Assembly: GCF_036248275.1 (NCBI RefSeq)
Contig: NZ_CP109181.1
Location: forward strand, 3,162,001-3,226,000
Source: Streptomyces sp. NBC_01716
GTDB taxonomy: Bacteria; Actinomycetota; Actinomycetes; Streptomycetales; Streptomycetaceae
Reading direction: 5' to 3'
Length of the DNA: 64,000 nt
Each line of letters opens with the position of its first letter. Position 1 is the stretch's first letter. Both the position numbers and the translations under genes were made by a program. Of this stretch, positions 26,376-34,993 are shown in pieces. Under the pieces are notes generated by a model. The model had not been told where the DNA came from. It made no database searches and worked only from the letters and a program-made list of their open reading frames with translations.

Positions 26376-27425
26376 TTACGGAGCGGTCTTGACGGTGATC
26401 TTGCCGTCGATGATCTCCTGCTTGGCCTTGTCCACGGCGGCGGTCACCTCGGTCAGCTTGACGTAGGCCGGGTTGGTGTCGGTGAGGCCGACGCCGTCCT
26501 TGGCGAGGCCGTAGCGGATCTCACCGTTCTCCGGCTTGCCGTCCGCGACCGACTTGATCAGGTTGTAGACCGCGTCGGAGACGTCCTTGGTGGCGGAGGT
26601 CAGGATGCTGTCCTTGTACTGGGCGAGACCGGCCTGCTGGTACTGGTCGGAGTCGACGCCGATGCTCCACTTGCCCGCGGCCGAGACCGCCTCGATCGAG
26701 CCGGAGCCGGCCAGACCGGCCGCCGCGTAGATCACGTCGGCCTTCTTGTCGAGCTGGCCCTGGGCCGCGGCCTTGCCGAGGTCGGGCTTGGAGAAGCCGT
26801 CGAAGTTCGGCGGCTGGGTCAGGTACTGCGAGAGCACCTTCACCGAGGGGTCGGTGTCCTTGACACCCTGCGCGTAGCCCGCCTCGAACTTCTTTATCAG
26901 CGGGGTCTCGACACCGCCGATGAAGCCGACCGTCTTGGACTTGGTGGCCTTGGCCGCCGCGACACCGGCGAGGTAGGAACCCTGCTCCTCGTTGAAGACC
27001 ATGTTGGCGATGTTGTCGCCGGTCACCGACGAGTCGTCGATTATGCCGAAGGTCGTCTTCGGGAACTTCGGGGCGACCTTCTTGATCGCCGGCGCGTACG
27101 CGAAACCAACACCGATCACCGGGTTGTTGCCGGAACGGGCCAGCTCGGTCAGACGCTGAATCTTGTCCGCGTCGGCCTCGCCGTCGGAGGGCTCGGCGTC
27201 GTTGCCCTTGACCTTGAGCTCCTTCTCGGCTTTCGCCAGACCCGCGTACGCGGCGTCGTTGAAGGACTGGTCACCTCGGCCACCGATGTCGTACGCGATG
27301 GCGACGCTTTTCTCCTTCGAGTCGGACGCGGCGTCCGACGAGGAGGTGTTGCCACACGCGGTGGCGGTGAGCGCGAGCGCCGCGGACGCGACGCCCACGG
27401 TTGCGATCCTGGTGATCCGGCGCAA
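26376..27425 (-). CDS. BMP-family nucleoside-binding lipoprotein
   Basis: 349 residues. The signal peptide ends in the lipobox LTATAC with lipidated C24; the mature part is a PBP1-type BMP/PnrA domain (VAIAYDIGGRGDQSFND, VGFIGGVETPLI, DVIYAAAGLAGSG). Family members bind purine/pyrimidine nucleosides for ABC import. TTG 27425 is chosen because AAGGAG lies just before it; the TTG at 27440 overlaps that Shine-Dalgarno. A half-match to the shared palindrome lies 60 bases upstream. It is transcribed separately from the importer, which is usual when the binding protein is needed in excess. Confidence 0.92.
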   Translation of the reverse strand: MRRITRIATVGVASAALALTATACGNTSSSDAASDSKEKSVAIAYDIGGRGDQSFNDAAYAGLAKAEKELKVKGNDAEPSDGEADADKIQRLTELARSGNNPVIGVGFAYAPAIKKVAPKFPKTTFGIIDDSSVTGDNIANMVFNEEQGSYLAGVAAAKATKSKTVGFIGGVETPLIKKFEAGYAQGVKDTDPSVKVLSQYLTQPPNFDGFSKPDLGKAAAQGQLDKKADVIYAAAGLAGSGSIEAVSAAGKWSIGVDSDQYQQAGLAQYKDSILTSATKDVSDAVYNLIKSVADGKPENGEIRYGLAKDGVGLTDTNPAYVKLTEVTAAVDKAKQEIIDGKITVKTAP

Positions 27426-27484
27426 GGGAGGCTCCTTCAAAGCGACCTAAGCGCCTCTTCACGGCGCTGGTTTCGCCGCGATCG

Positions 27485-27496
27485 TAACGCGCGTAG
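27485..27496. promoter_or_regulatory. Half-conserved palindrome upstream of BMP gene
   Basis: TAACGCGCGTAG keeps 10 of 12 bases of CTACGCGCGTAG; only the left arm end differs. It lies 60 bases upstream of the BMP start, at a promoter-like distance. Confidence 0.45.
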
Positions 27497-27584
27497 ATGT
27501 CAGATAAAGCCCCGTACGGAAGCCGTTATCGGATCGTCGCGAACAGGAGGTGAGACGTCCGATTACGGGAAGGCGCACCCCCGG

Positions 27585-28826
27585 TTACGAACGGTCGCCA
27601 TCGATCAGCGCGGCGGCGGTGAAAAGCTCCACGCCGACCTGAATCGCCCTTTCGTCCGCGTCGAAATCCCCCCGGTGCAGATCGCGCCGGGCGGTGTCGC
27701 CCGGTGTCCGTACGCCGAGGCGTGCCATCGCGCCGGGGACCTGCTCCAGATACCAGGAGAAGTCCTCGCCGCCGAGGCTCTGCTCGGTGTCCTCGATCGA
27801 CTGCGCGCCGCGGCGCGCGGTCTGGGCGTCGCGCAGCAGCTCCGCCATCATCAGGTCGTTGACGACCGGCGGCACCCCGCGCACATAGTTGATCTGCGAC
27901 TTGGCGTGGTAGAGCGCGGAGATCTCGTCGATCGCGGCGTGCACCAGGTCCGGCGCCTCGCGCCAGGACTTCAGGTCCAGGCAGCGGACCGTGCCGGAGA
28001 GTTCGGCGTGCTGCGGGATGACGTTGCAGGCGTGGCCGGCGGCGATACGGCCCCAGGTGAGCGCGAGCCCGGAGCGGGCGTCGACGCGGCGGGCCAGCAG
28101 CGCGGGCACCTCGGTCGCGACCTTCGCGGCGGCGGTGACCAGGTCGGTGGTCAGATGCGGGCGGGCGGTGTGGCCGCCGGGGCCGTCGAGGGCGACCTCA
28201 AGCCGGTCGCAGGCGGAGGTGATCGGGCCGGTGCGCAGGCCGATGGTGCCGACGTCCACGCGCGGGTCGCAGTGCACCGCGATGATCCTGCCGACGCCCT
28301 CCAGGACGCCGGACTCGATGGCGTCGAGCGCGCCGCCGGGCAGGACCTCCTCGGCGGGCTGGAAGATCAGCCGCACCGGCTGGGGCAGCAGGCCCTCTCG
28401 GTCGAGTTCGGCCAGGACCAGACCGGCGCCGAGGACGGCGGTGGTGTGGACGTCGTGGCCGCAGGCGTGCGCGCGGTCGGGCACGGTGGAGCGGTAGGCC
28501 ACACCCGCCTTGGTGTCCGGGATGGGCAAGGCATCAATATCCGCGCGCAGGGCGAGCATGGGGCGTACGCCGGTGGCGCCTTCGCGGGTGCCGATGTCAC
28601 AGAAGAGTCCGGTGCCGGTGGTCAGTACCCGCGGCGTGAGGCCGGCCCGCTCCAGGCGGTGCTTCAGCGCGGCGGTGGTACGGAACTCCTGGTTGCCGAG
28701 CTCCGGGTGCATGTGCATGTCGCGGCGGAAGGCGATCAGCTCGGTACGCAGGTTTTCGGACAGCGTGCCGGGCAGCGCGACGGCGCTGGGCTCACCGGAA
28801 AGGTCGGCTTGGGACTCACGGGACAT
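27585..28826 (-). CDS. M20 family amidohydrolase
   Basis: 413 residues, of the hippurate hydrolase/IAA-amino-acid hydrolase group. Metal and catalytic segments: ACGHDVH, FQPAEE, VHCDP, GGHTARP in the lid domain, and EDFSWYLEQVPGAMARLG near the C-terminus. ATG 28826 has AGGTGA 8 bases upstream; a GTG at 28838 is in frame but lacks a binding site. Expected to release amino acids from N-acyl or peptide-like substrates in the cytoplasm. It lies upstream of the BMP gene on the same strand. Confidence 0.88.
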   Translation of the reverse strand: MSRESQADLSGEPSAVALPGTLSENLRTELIAFRRDMHMHPELGNQEFRTTAALKHRLERAGLTPRVLTTGTGLFCDIGTREGATGVRPMLALRADIDALPIPDTKAGVAYRSTVPDRAHACGHDVHTTAVLGAGLVLAELDREGLLPQPVRLIFQPAEEVLPGGALDAIESGVLEGVGRIIAVHCDPRVDVGTIGLRTGPITSACDRLEVALDGPGGHTARPHLTTDLVTAAAKVATEVPALLARRVDARSGLALTWGRIAAGHACNVIPQHAELSGTVRCLDLKSWREAPDLVHAAIDEISALYHAKSQINYVRGVPPVVNDLMMAELLRDAQTARRGAQSIEDTEQSLGGEDFSWYLEQVPGAMARLGVRTPGDTARRDLHRGDFDADERAIQVGVELFTAAALIDGDRS

Positions 28827-29059
28827 CAACTGGTTCACCTGTTGAAGGGTAGGCCCCTTCGGGGGGCAACTGCCCGACGATCAACAAAACTTCAGCCCGA
28901 AAGGCGTAAGAAAAACGGGCGGCGAACGAATAGCCGCCTGTCCCGGTGGGTAAGCTCGGCCCTCCGTCGCGGAGCGATGACGGAAAGTAACGACCGTCGA
29001 TTACCGGACGGCGAGATTCCGGGTACCCGGTCCGGATGCCGCGGCCACGACCTGGCTGC

Positions 29060-29093
29060 GGCTGCCCGCCACCTCACGCGGAGGCGGGCAGCC
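29060..29093 (-). terminator. Hairpin across the end of the glycopolymer operon
   Basis: GGCTGCCCGCC / GGCGGGCAGCC, an 11-bp stem with a 12-base loop that spans the stop codon at 29074. Confidence 0.5.
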
Positions 29094-30141
29094 TCGGCAG
29101 CCTGTGTACGTCCCTCGCCGTGCCCGTGACACCGGACAGGAAGCCGTGCGCGCGCGGCGACGCGCTGTCCTTCAGCCACTCCGGTGCGATGTCCCACACG
29201 GCCACCCGCACGCCCGTACCGGCGAGCGCGAGCGGCAGCGTGTGCACGACCGTCGAGGGGAAGCTCAGCACGGTCGACCCGATCGGGCCGCGCCGTGCGA
29301 TCAGCTCCAGCGGCAGATCGGGCCTGACGATCTCCAGACCCGTCTCCGTGGCGAGGCGGTGCAGCTTCTCCACGCTCTCCCTGCGGTGCGCGAAGTACCG
29401 CGTCGCGCCGTGCGTGCGGGCGAGCGAGCCGACCGCCGTCACGTAACTCTCCAGGTCGACCACGCCCGTCTCGACGAGCGAGGTGCCGACCATGTCGGCG
29501 CCCTTCGCGATCCGCGGCGGCCCGAAAGTCGCCTTGGTCCACTCGAAGGTGTTGGCCGTCACCGTGATGCCCGGCGGTGCCTCCACGGGCATCGAGGTGA
29601 AGACCTCGACGTTGCGGGTGCGCGACGGCGTGAGCCGGCGCCGCGCCACGGCGGAGACCGGCGCGAGCGCCAGCTCGCGCGGCCCGCGCCTGCCGCCCCG
29701 CCGGTGCCAGCGCACCAGCGGTTCGCCGTGGACGAGCTGCGCGATGAACTCCATCGTCGCCGTCCCGTCGTCCACGACGGTCAGCTCCTTGCTGCTGACG
29801 AGGGTCAGCATGAGCTGTACGTACCGGGAGAACGGGTCCCCGATGACGATCCGCTCCGCCTTGCGCAGCAGCGGAGCCAGCTCCCGTATCGTCCGCAGCG
29901 GCGCGCTCGCGCCGCCGCGGGCCTCCTGCCAGCGCACCGTGAAGCCCGCGTCACGGGCCAGCTCGGCCATCCGCCTGAGCTGGCCGCGCGACATGGGGTC
30001 GGTGGGCGACAGAACGATCACGGTGAGTTCCGCACCGATCGCGCTCGCGCGCGCCCACTCCAGCACGTTCAGGAGCTGGACCGGGCTCTCCACGAATGCG
30101 ATGGCGCGAGGCGACGGGGCGCGCCCGGAGGGACGGCTCAT
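29074..30141 (-). CDS. Polysialyltransferase-like glycosyltransferase
   Basis: 355 residues. The start FVESPVQLLNVLEWARASAIG and IVIGDPFSRYVQLMLTL, VVDDGTATMEF, then YFAHRRESVEKLHRLATETG match the POLYST/GT52-like group that transfers or polymerises sialic-type sugars; HRRES near residue 253 is probably the CMP-sugar phosphate contact. It is the last gene of a four-gene operon with NeuB and the cytidylyltransferase and starts 5 bases after neuB. Role as a nonulosonate transferase is inferred from family and context. Confidence 0.72.
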   Translation of the reverse strand: MSRPSGRAPSPRAIAFVESPVQLLNVLEWARASAIGAELTVIVLSPTDPMSRGQLRRMAELARDAGFTVRWQEARGGASAPLRTIRELAPLLRKAERIVIGDPFSRYVQLMLTLVSSKELTVVDDGTATMEFIAQLVHGEPLVRWHRRGGRRGPRELALAPVSAVARRRLTPSRTRNVEVFTSMPVEAPPGITVTANTFEWTKATFGPPRIAKGADMVGTSLVETGVVDLESYVTAVGSLARTHGATRYFAHRRESVEKLHRLATETGLEIVRPDLPLELIARRGPIGSTVLSFPSTVVHTLPLALAGTGVRVAVWDIAPEWLKDSASPRAHGFLSGVTGTARDVHRLPRLPASA

Positions 30142-30146
30142 GGCCC

Positions 30147-31076
30147 TCAGACCGCCACGGGCTTCGCGCCGTCCGCGGACTCGGCGATGACACCGGCGAC
30201 CCGGCGGAGCTTCTTCATCGGGCCGAGCTCCGACTCGTAGACCTTCTTGACACCGTCACCGAGGGACGCCTCGATGGTGCGGATGTCGCGGACGAGGCGG
30301 GTGAGGCCCTGCGGCTCGACGGACGCGGCCTGGTCGGAGCCCCACATGGCGCGGTCCAGGGTGATGTGACGCTCGACGAACGCGGCACCGAGGGCGACGG
30401 CGGCGAGGGTCGTCTGGAGACCGGTCTCGTGGCCGCTGTAGCCGATCGGCACGTTCGGGAACTCGGACTGGAGGGTGTTGATGACCCGCAGGTTCAGCTC
30501 CTCGGCCTTGGCCGGGTACGTCGAAGTGGCGTGGCAGAGAAGGATGTTCTCGCTGCCGAGCACCTCGACCGCGTGCCGGATCTGCTTCGGTGTCGACATG
30601 CCCGTGGAGAGGATGACGGTACGGCCGGTGGCGCGCAGGGCGCGCAGCAGCTCGTCGTCGGTGAGCGACGCGGAGGCGACCTTGTGCGCCGGCACGTCGA
30701 ACTTCTCCAGGAAGGCGACAGCCTCGGTGTCCCACGGCGAGGCGAACCAGTCGATGCCGCGCTTCTTGCAGTGCGCGTCGATCGTCGCGTACTCGTCCTC
30801 GCCGAACTCGACGCGGTGCCGGTAGTCGATGTACGTCATCCGGCCCCAGGGGGTGTCCCGCTCGATGTCCCACTGGTCGCGCGGGGTGCAGATCTCCGGG
30901 GTGCGCTTCTGGAACTTGACGGCGTCACAGCCGGCCTCGGCGGCGACGTCGATCAGCGCGAGCGCGTTGTCGATGTCACCGTTGTGGTTGATGCCGATCT
31001 CACCGGTCACGTAGACGGGGCGGCCGGGACCCGCGGTACGGGTTCCGAGGGTACGCAGGCGGGAGTTGGTGCTCAT
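30147..31076 (-). CDS. NeuB-type nonulosonate (Kdn/N-acetylneuraminate) synthase
   Basis: 309 residues. Condenses phosphoenolpyruvate with a six-carbon sugar (mannose or ManNAc, or its 6-phosphate). TIM-barrel signatures: GEIGINHNGDIDNALALID, DAVKFQKRTPE, LSTGMSTPKQI, HATSTYPA, IGYSGHETGLQT, FVERHITLDRAMWGSDQAAS. The C-terminal SAF/antifreeze domain of classical NeuB is absent (309 instead of ~345 residues). With the cytidylyltransferase-phosphatase next door, a Kdn-type product is likely; streptomycete walls are known to carry Kdn-containing teichulosonic acids. Confidence 0.88.
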   Translation of the reverse strand: MSTNSRLRTLGTRTAGPGRPVYVTGEIGINHNGDIDNALALIDVAAEAGCDAVKFQKRTPEICTPRDQWDIERDTPWGRMTYIDYRHRVEFGEDEYATIDAHCKKRGIDWFASPWDTEAVAFLEKFDVPAHKVASASLTDDELLRALRATGRTVILSTGMSTPKQIRHAVEVLGSENILLCHATSTYPAKAEELNLRVINTLQSEFPNVPIGYSGHETGLQTTLAAVALGAAFVERHITLDRAMWGSDQAASVEPQGLTRLVRDIRTIEASLGDGVKKVYESELGPMKKLRRVAGVIAESADGAKPVAV

Positions 31077-31087
31077 CGATGAGTTCC

Positions 31088-32305
31088 TTAACTGGTCGAG
31101 ATGTCGGCGGTGGTGCCATGGGGGGCGGTGGGGGTGTTGACGTCCAGACCGGGTCCGAGGAGCCAGGTGGCGATCTCACGGATCGCGCCGGCGCCGCCGG
31201 GGGTCGTGGTGACGGCACGCGCCGCCGCGCGTACGGCGTCGTGTGCGCTCGCGACGGCCACCGGCCAGCCGGCGAGCGCGAAGCACGGAAGGTCGTTGAC
31301 GTCGTTGCCGACGTACAGCACCCGCTCGGGTGTGACTCCGTGCTCGTCGCACCACTGCTTCAGTGCGAGGTCCTTGCGGTCGATGCCGTGGAGCACCGGC
31401 ACGCGCAGCTTGCGGGCACGTGCGGCGACGACCGGGTTCTGCTCGGTGGAGAGGATGAGCAGTTCCAGGCCGGCGCGACGGAGGGCGGCGATGCCGAGGC
31501 CGTCACCGCGGTGTACGGCGACGGTCTCGCGGCCCTCCGAATCGACGAGCACCCGGTCGTCCGTCTGGGTGCCGTCGAAGTCCAGGACGACCGCGTCGAT
31601 GTCGGCGCGGCCGGGGAGCGCGGGGGTGTCCAGGAGCGGCGACAGGGCGCGGGCGCGCTCCAGGTCGTGCGGGTCGTCGATCTCCAGCACCCGTTCGGGG
31701 TCGGTGCTCACCAGCTCGGTGCGCCCGAAGAAGCGGTGGCCTGCCTCGCGGAAACCCTCCGCGCGCATCGCGTAGGCGGCGCCCGTCTCCAGGAACTCCT
31801 GGGGGCGGTCCTGCCTGCGGGGACGGTTCGACTTGTCGTGGTTGACGCCGAAGCCGTCGCTCTCGGAGCGCCAGATGAAGCCATGGGTCGGGGCGACGGT
31901 CAGCGCGCTGTCCGCGCCCCTCTCCGTCACGGCGGACACGACGCCGTCGAGGTCGCCCGGCGTGATGAAGGGGCTGGTGCACTGCACGAGCAGGACCACC
32001 TCGGCCTGGTGCGCGGCGCCGCGCATCGCGCCGTACGCGTCCATGGCGTGCAGGACGGCGGCCTCGCTGGTGGCGGTGTCGCCCGCGATGGCGGCGGGCC
32101 GCAGCACGACCTCGGCCCCGGCGGCACGGGCGGCGTCGGCGATGGCCGCGTCGTCCGTGGAGACGACGACGTCGGTCACCAGACGGGCGGCGCGGCAGGC
32201 GCGCACGGCCCGTACGACGAGTGGTACGCCGCCGACCTGGGCGAGGTTCTTGGCGGGGACGCCCTTGGATCCACCGCGGGCGGGGATCACGGCGAGGACG
32301 GACAT
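31088..32305 (-). CDS. Fused CMP-nonulosonate cytidylyltransferase and KdsC-like HAD phosphatase
   Basis: 405 residues. Residues 1-~235 are the cytidylyltransferase (VIPARGGSKGVPAKNL, VSTDDAAIADAA, VQCTSPF). Residues ~240-405 are a HAD phosphatase (VVLDFDGTQTDDRV with nucleophile Asp, LSTEQNPVVAARA, YVGNDVNDLPCF). The fusion would dephosphorylate a nonulosonate-9-phosphate and activate it with CTP. ATG 32305 has AAGGAG 8 bases upstream. A GTG at 32503 that overlaps the preceding stop would add 66 residues, so a second, coupled start is possible. Confidence 0.87.
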   Translation of the reverse strand: MSVLAVIPARGGSKGVPAKNLAQVGGVPLVVRAVRACRAARLVTDVVVSTDDAAIADAARAAGAEVVLRPAAIAGDTATSEAAVLHAMDAYGAMRGAAHQAEVVLLVQCTSPFITPGDLDGVVSAVTERGADSALTVAPTHGFIWRSESDGFGVNHDKSNRPRRQDRPQEFLETGAAYAMRAEGFREAGHRFFGRTELVSTDPERVLEIDDPHDLERARALSPLLDTPALPGRADIDAVVLDFDGTQTDDRVLVDSEGRETVAVHRGDGLGIAALRRAGLELLILSTEQNPVVAARARKLRVPVLHGIDRKDLALKQWCDEHGVTPERVLYVGNDVNDLPCFALAGWPVAVASAHDAVRAAARAVTTTPGGAGAIREIATWLLGPGLDVNTPTAPHGTTADISTS

Positions 32306-32499
32306 GGACGGTTCTCCTTGGTTCACTGCGTCCTGCTGGTTCTCCGCGTCGGTCCGGCCCGACGGGCGCTCCCCCGACGCGGCGTTCGGGGTCTCGGTGG
32401 TCCAGCCGGACCAGCCGTAACCGGCGAGTACGTCGGCCGGCAGAGGGCGTCGGCGTACGCGGGGCACGGGGACGCCGCGGGGGCCCGGCTGGTCCGCGC

Positions 32500-33825
32500 T
32501 CACAGCTCGCCCATCCGGCGGATCACCGGGGCCACGCGCTGGACCCCGTGGCGGTAGGCGCCGCGGGCGGCGGCGCGCACGGTGTCACGGACGACGCGGC
32601 GCACGCCGGTGGCACCGGCCGCCGCCGTACGGTTGGACGCCGACAGCGGGTTGCCGTCGGGCGCCAGGTGGTAGCGGGCGAGGAGGCCGGGCAGATAGCC
32701 GGGCGCGGTGGTCGCCGTGTAGTACGGGGTGATCGGCGGCAAATCGCTGTCGGCCAGCAGCTTCGCGACGCGCTCACGGGCCAGGTCGAACGCGGAGGCG
32801 TACGAACCGTCGGCGGCGACGCCCTGCCGGTCCGCCCAGACGGGGTCTGCCTTGGGCCGCTGCCCGCCGTCGAGCTGGTCCCAGGAGGCGAGGCAGCCGG
32901 AGCCGATGAAGTGGTGGTTGCCGAGCGGTTCGCGGATGCCGAGGTCGGTGAGGATCGCGGTGGGGATCCGGCGGTGCAGGGACTCCAGCGCCGCCGTGGA
33001 GGAGACGGTGACCAGCAGGTCGGTGCCGTCCAGGACCTCGCCCATGTTCCCGTACACCAGGCGGAAGTTGGGCGGCAGACCGCCGGGCAGCTTCTCGGCG
33101 AGGCGCTGGTACGGGTACTCCTCGACGTGCGTGGTCTGCTCCCCCACGCGGCTGCGCAGTTTGAGCAGGACCTCACGGCGCGGGTGGAGTCTCGCGTGCT
33201 CGACCAGGCGCCGCAGCAGATACATACGGTCGGACCGGGTCAGCGGGACGGACGGCTGGGCCGCGAAGACGACCGTGTCCCGGCCCTCTTCGGGGGTGTA
33301 CCGGGCGCCGCCGAGGAAGGGCAGCGCGGCCTCGGTCACCGAGTCGGACCCGGCGCCCACGCCCTCGTAGACGGCGCGGAAACGCTGCGCGTCGTGGCGG
33401 GAGTTGGCGAGGACGATGTCCGCGCCGTGGCGCAGCAGGAGCCCGTCGGAAAGCTTCTCGTAGACGACGCCCACGTAGCCGGTGACCAGCGCCGGCCGCT
33501 GGGGCAGGCCGAGGGCGGATATCCCGTGCAGCATCGCCTGTACGGCACCGCCGACGAGGGCGAGGACGACGACGTCGTACGACTCCGCGCGCAGCAGGTC
33601 CAGGAAGTCCGTGCCGGTCATCTCGCGCAGCGCGTCGGCTTCGGCCCCCACCTCCTCCAGCTGGCGGGCGGTGGGGGTCGCTCGTCCGCGCAGCAGGAAC
33701 CCGCTGAGCTCGATGTCGCGGCCTTCGGGCGTGATGCGGCGCGCGGTCAGCGCGCCCCACTTCCACCGTGTGTCGGAGTCGGCGAGCACAGCGACCCGGA
33801 CCGCGTTGCTGGTACGTGATGGCAC
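32500..33825 (-). CDS. DUF6716 putative glycosyltransferase
   Basis: 441 residues. No classical GT signature, but VAVLADSDTRWKWGALTAR, DIVLANSRHDAQRFR, LLKLRSRVGEQTTH (a CMP-sugar or phosphate-binding look) and DLLVTVSSTAALESL resemble GT-B donor domains as in the DUF6716 group. GTG 33825 (VPSRTSN) is chosen; upstream codons to 33864 lack a ribosome site. It is the first gene of the operon leading into the cytidylyltransferase, and is divergent from the GT2 gene. Confidence 0.7.
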   Translation of the reverse strand: MPSRTSNAVRVAVLADSDTRWKWGALTARRITPEGRDIELSGFLLRGRATPTARQLEEVGAEADALREMTGTDFLDLLRAESYDVVVLALVGGAVQAMLHGISALGLPQRPALVTGYVGVVYEKLSDGLLLRHGADIVLANSRHDAQRFRAVYEGVGAGSDSVTEAALPFLGGARYTPEEGRDTVVFAAQPSVPLTRSDRMYLLRRLVEHARLHPRREVLLKLRSRVGEQTTHVEEYPYQRLAEKLPGGLPPNFRLVYGNMGEVLDGTDLLVTVSSTAALESLHRRIPTAILTDLGIREPLGNHHFIGSGCLASWDQLDGGQRPKADPVWADRQGVAADGSYASAFDLARERVAKLLADSDLPPITPYYTATTAPGYLPGLLARYHLAPDGNPLSASNRTAAAGATGVRRVVRDTVRAAARGAYRHGVQRVAPVIRRMGEL

Positions 33826-34012
33826 GTGTTGGACGTTAGGAAGGCATTCCGTTTGGCGGCCCAACGGAACAGCAATAAAGGGTTAACAGAGGGTCGACAG
33901 CGAGCGAAATGGCTCGGGAACGGCGCAGGTTAACCATCCCGCCATCCTTCGTTCACCCGGCGTACCCGCGGATGTCGGAACGAAAGACGTGCCGCCGCCT
34001 ACCGTCACCCGG

Positions 34013-34993
34013 GTGGTCAAGCTCTCTGTCGTCGTGCCGTTCTACAACGTGCAGACATACGCCCCAGAAACCCTTCGAAGCCTCTCGGCGAACAAACGGG
34101 AAGATTTCGAGTTCCTCCTCGTCGACGACTGCTCGACCGACGGGACCCCTGAACTTCTGCGGCGGGCGGAGCGAGATCTCCCCGGCGCCGTCCTGCTGAG
34201 ACACGAGAAGAACGGCGGACTGGCCACCGCGCGCAACACCGGTCTCGAAGCGGCGCGCGGGGAGTACATCACCTACCTCGACGGCGACGACTGGGTGGCG
34301 CCGGGCTACTTCGAGCGGCTGCTGGCCGCCATCGAGGACTTGGGCTGCGACTTCGTGCGCACCGACCATGTCCAGTTCACCGGCCGGGTCCGCACCGTGC
34401 ACCGGGTGCCGGTCGGCCCCCGCGGCGAGGTCCTGAAGCCGCGCGAGACGATCCTGCCCGCCGACAAGACGACGTCCGTGGACTACGCGTACGCCTGGGC
34501 CGGCGTGTACCACCGCCGCCTCGCCGACCGGGGGCTGCTGCACTTCACCGACGGGCTGCGGACCGCCGAGGACCGGCCGTGGATCTGGCGGCTGCACCGG
34601 GAGGCCGATTCCTTCGCCGCCGTGGGGCTGCTGGGGCTCTTCTACCGGCGCGGCGTGGCCTCGTCGCTCACCCAGATCGGCGACGTACGGCAGCTGGACT
34701 TCATCCGCGCCTTCGACCAGGTCATCGAGGAGACGGCGGCCGATCCGGAGGGCGAGCGGTTCCTGCTGAAGGCCGTACGGACCTATCTGGCCATCATTTC
34801 CCACCACTTGGCGGCGAAGGACCGGTTCGAACCGGCCGTGGCACGGAAGTTGCGCACGATGAGCGCCGCCGCCATGAAACGGCTGCCGCAGGACGTACTG
34901 AAAGAAGCGCTGAACTCGATGGACCTGGACCGCTCGACCCAGTTGCGCAGGCTGCGCAGGCGCCAGGGCGCGAACGGGAAGGCCGCGGCCTGA
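34013..34993 (+). CDS. GT2-family glycosyltransferase
   Basis: 326 residues. The GT-A fold start VKLSVVVPFYNVQTYAPETL, FEFLLVDDCSTDGTPELL, NGGLATARNTGLEAARGEY and the metal-binding YLDGDDW are all present; AEDRPWIWRL gives the catalytic acidic region. GTG 34013 begins right at the first strand; a GTG at 33989 would add eight residues. It overlaps the following gene at TGATG. Likely an inverting sugar transferase of the wall glycopolymer. Confidence 0.88.
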   Translation: MVKLSVVVPFYNVQTYAPETLRSLSANKREDFEFLLVDDCSTDGTPELLRRAERDLPGAVLLRHEKNGGLATARNTGLEAARGEYITYLDGDDWVAPGYFERLLAAIEDLGCDFVRTDHVQFTGRVRTVHRVPVGPRGEVLKPRETILPADKTTSVDYAYAWAGVYHRRLADRGLLHFTDGLRTAEDRPWIWRLHREADSFAAVGLLGLFYRRGVASSLTQIGDVRQLDFIRAFDQVIEETAADPEGERFLLKAVRTYLAIISHHLAAKDRFEPAVARKLRTMSAAAMKRLPQDVLKEALNSMDLDRSTQLRRLRRRQGANGKAAA

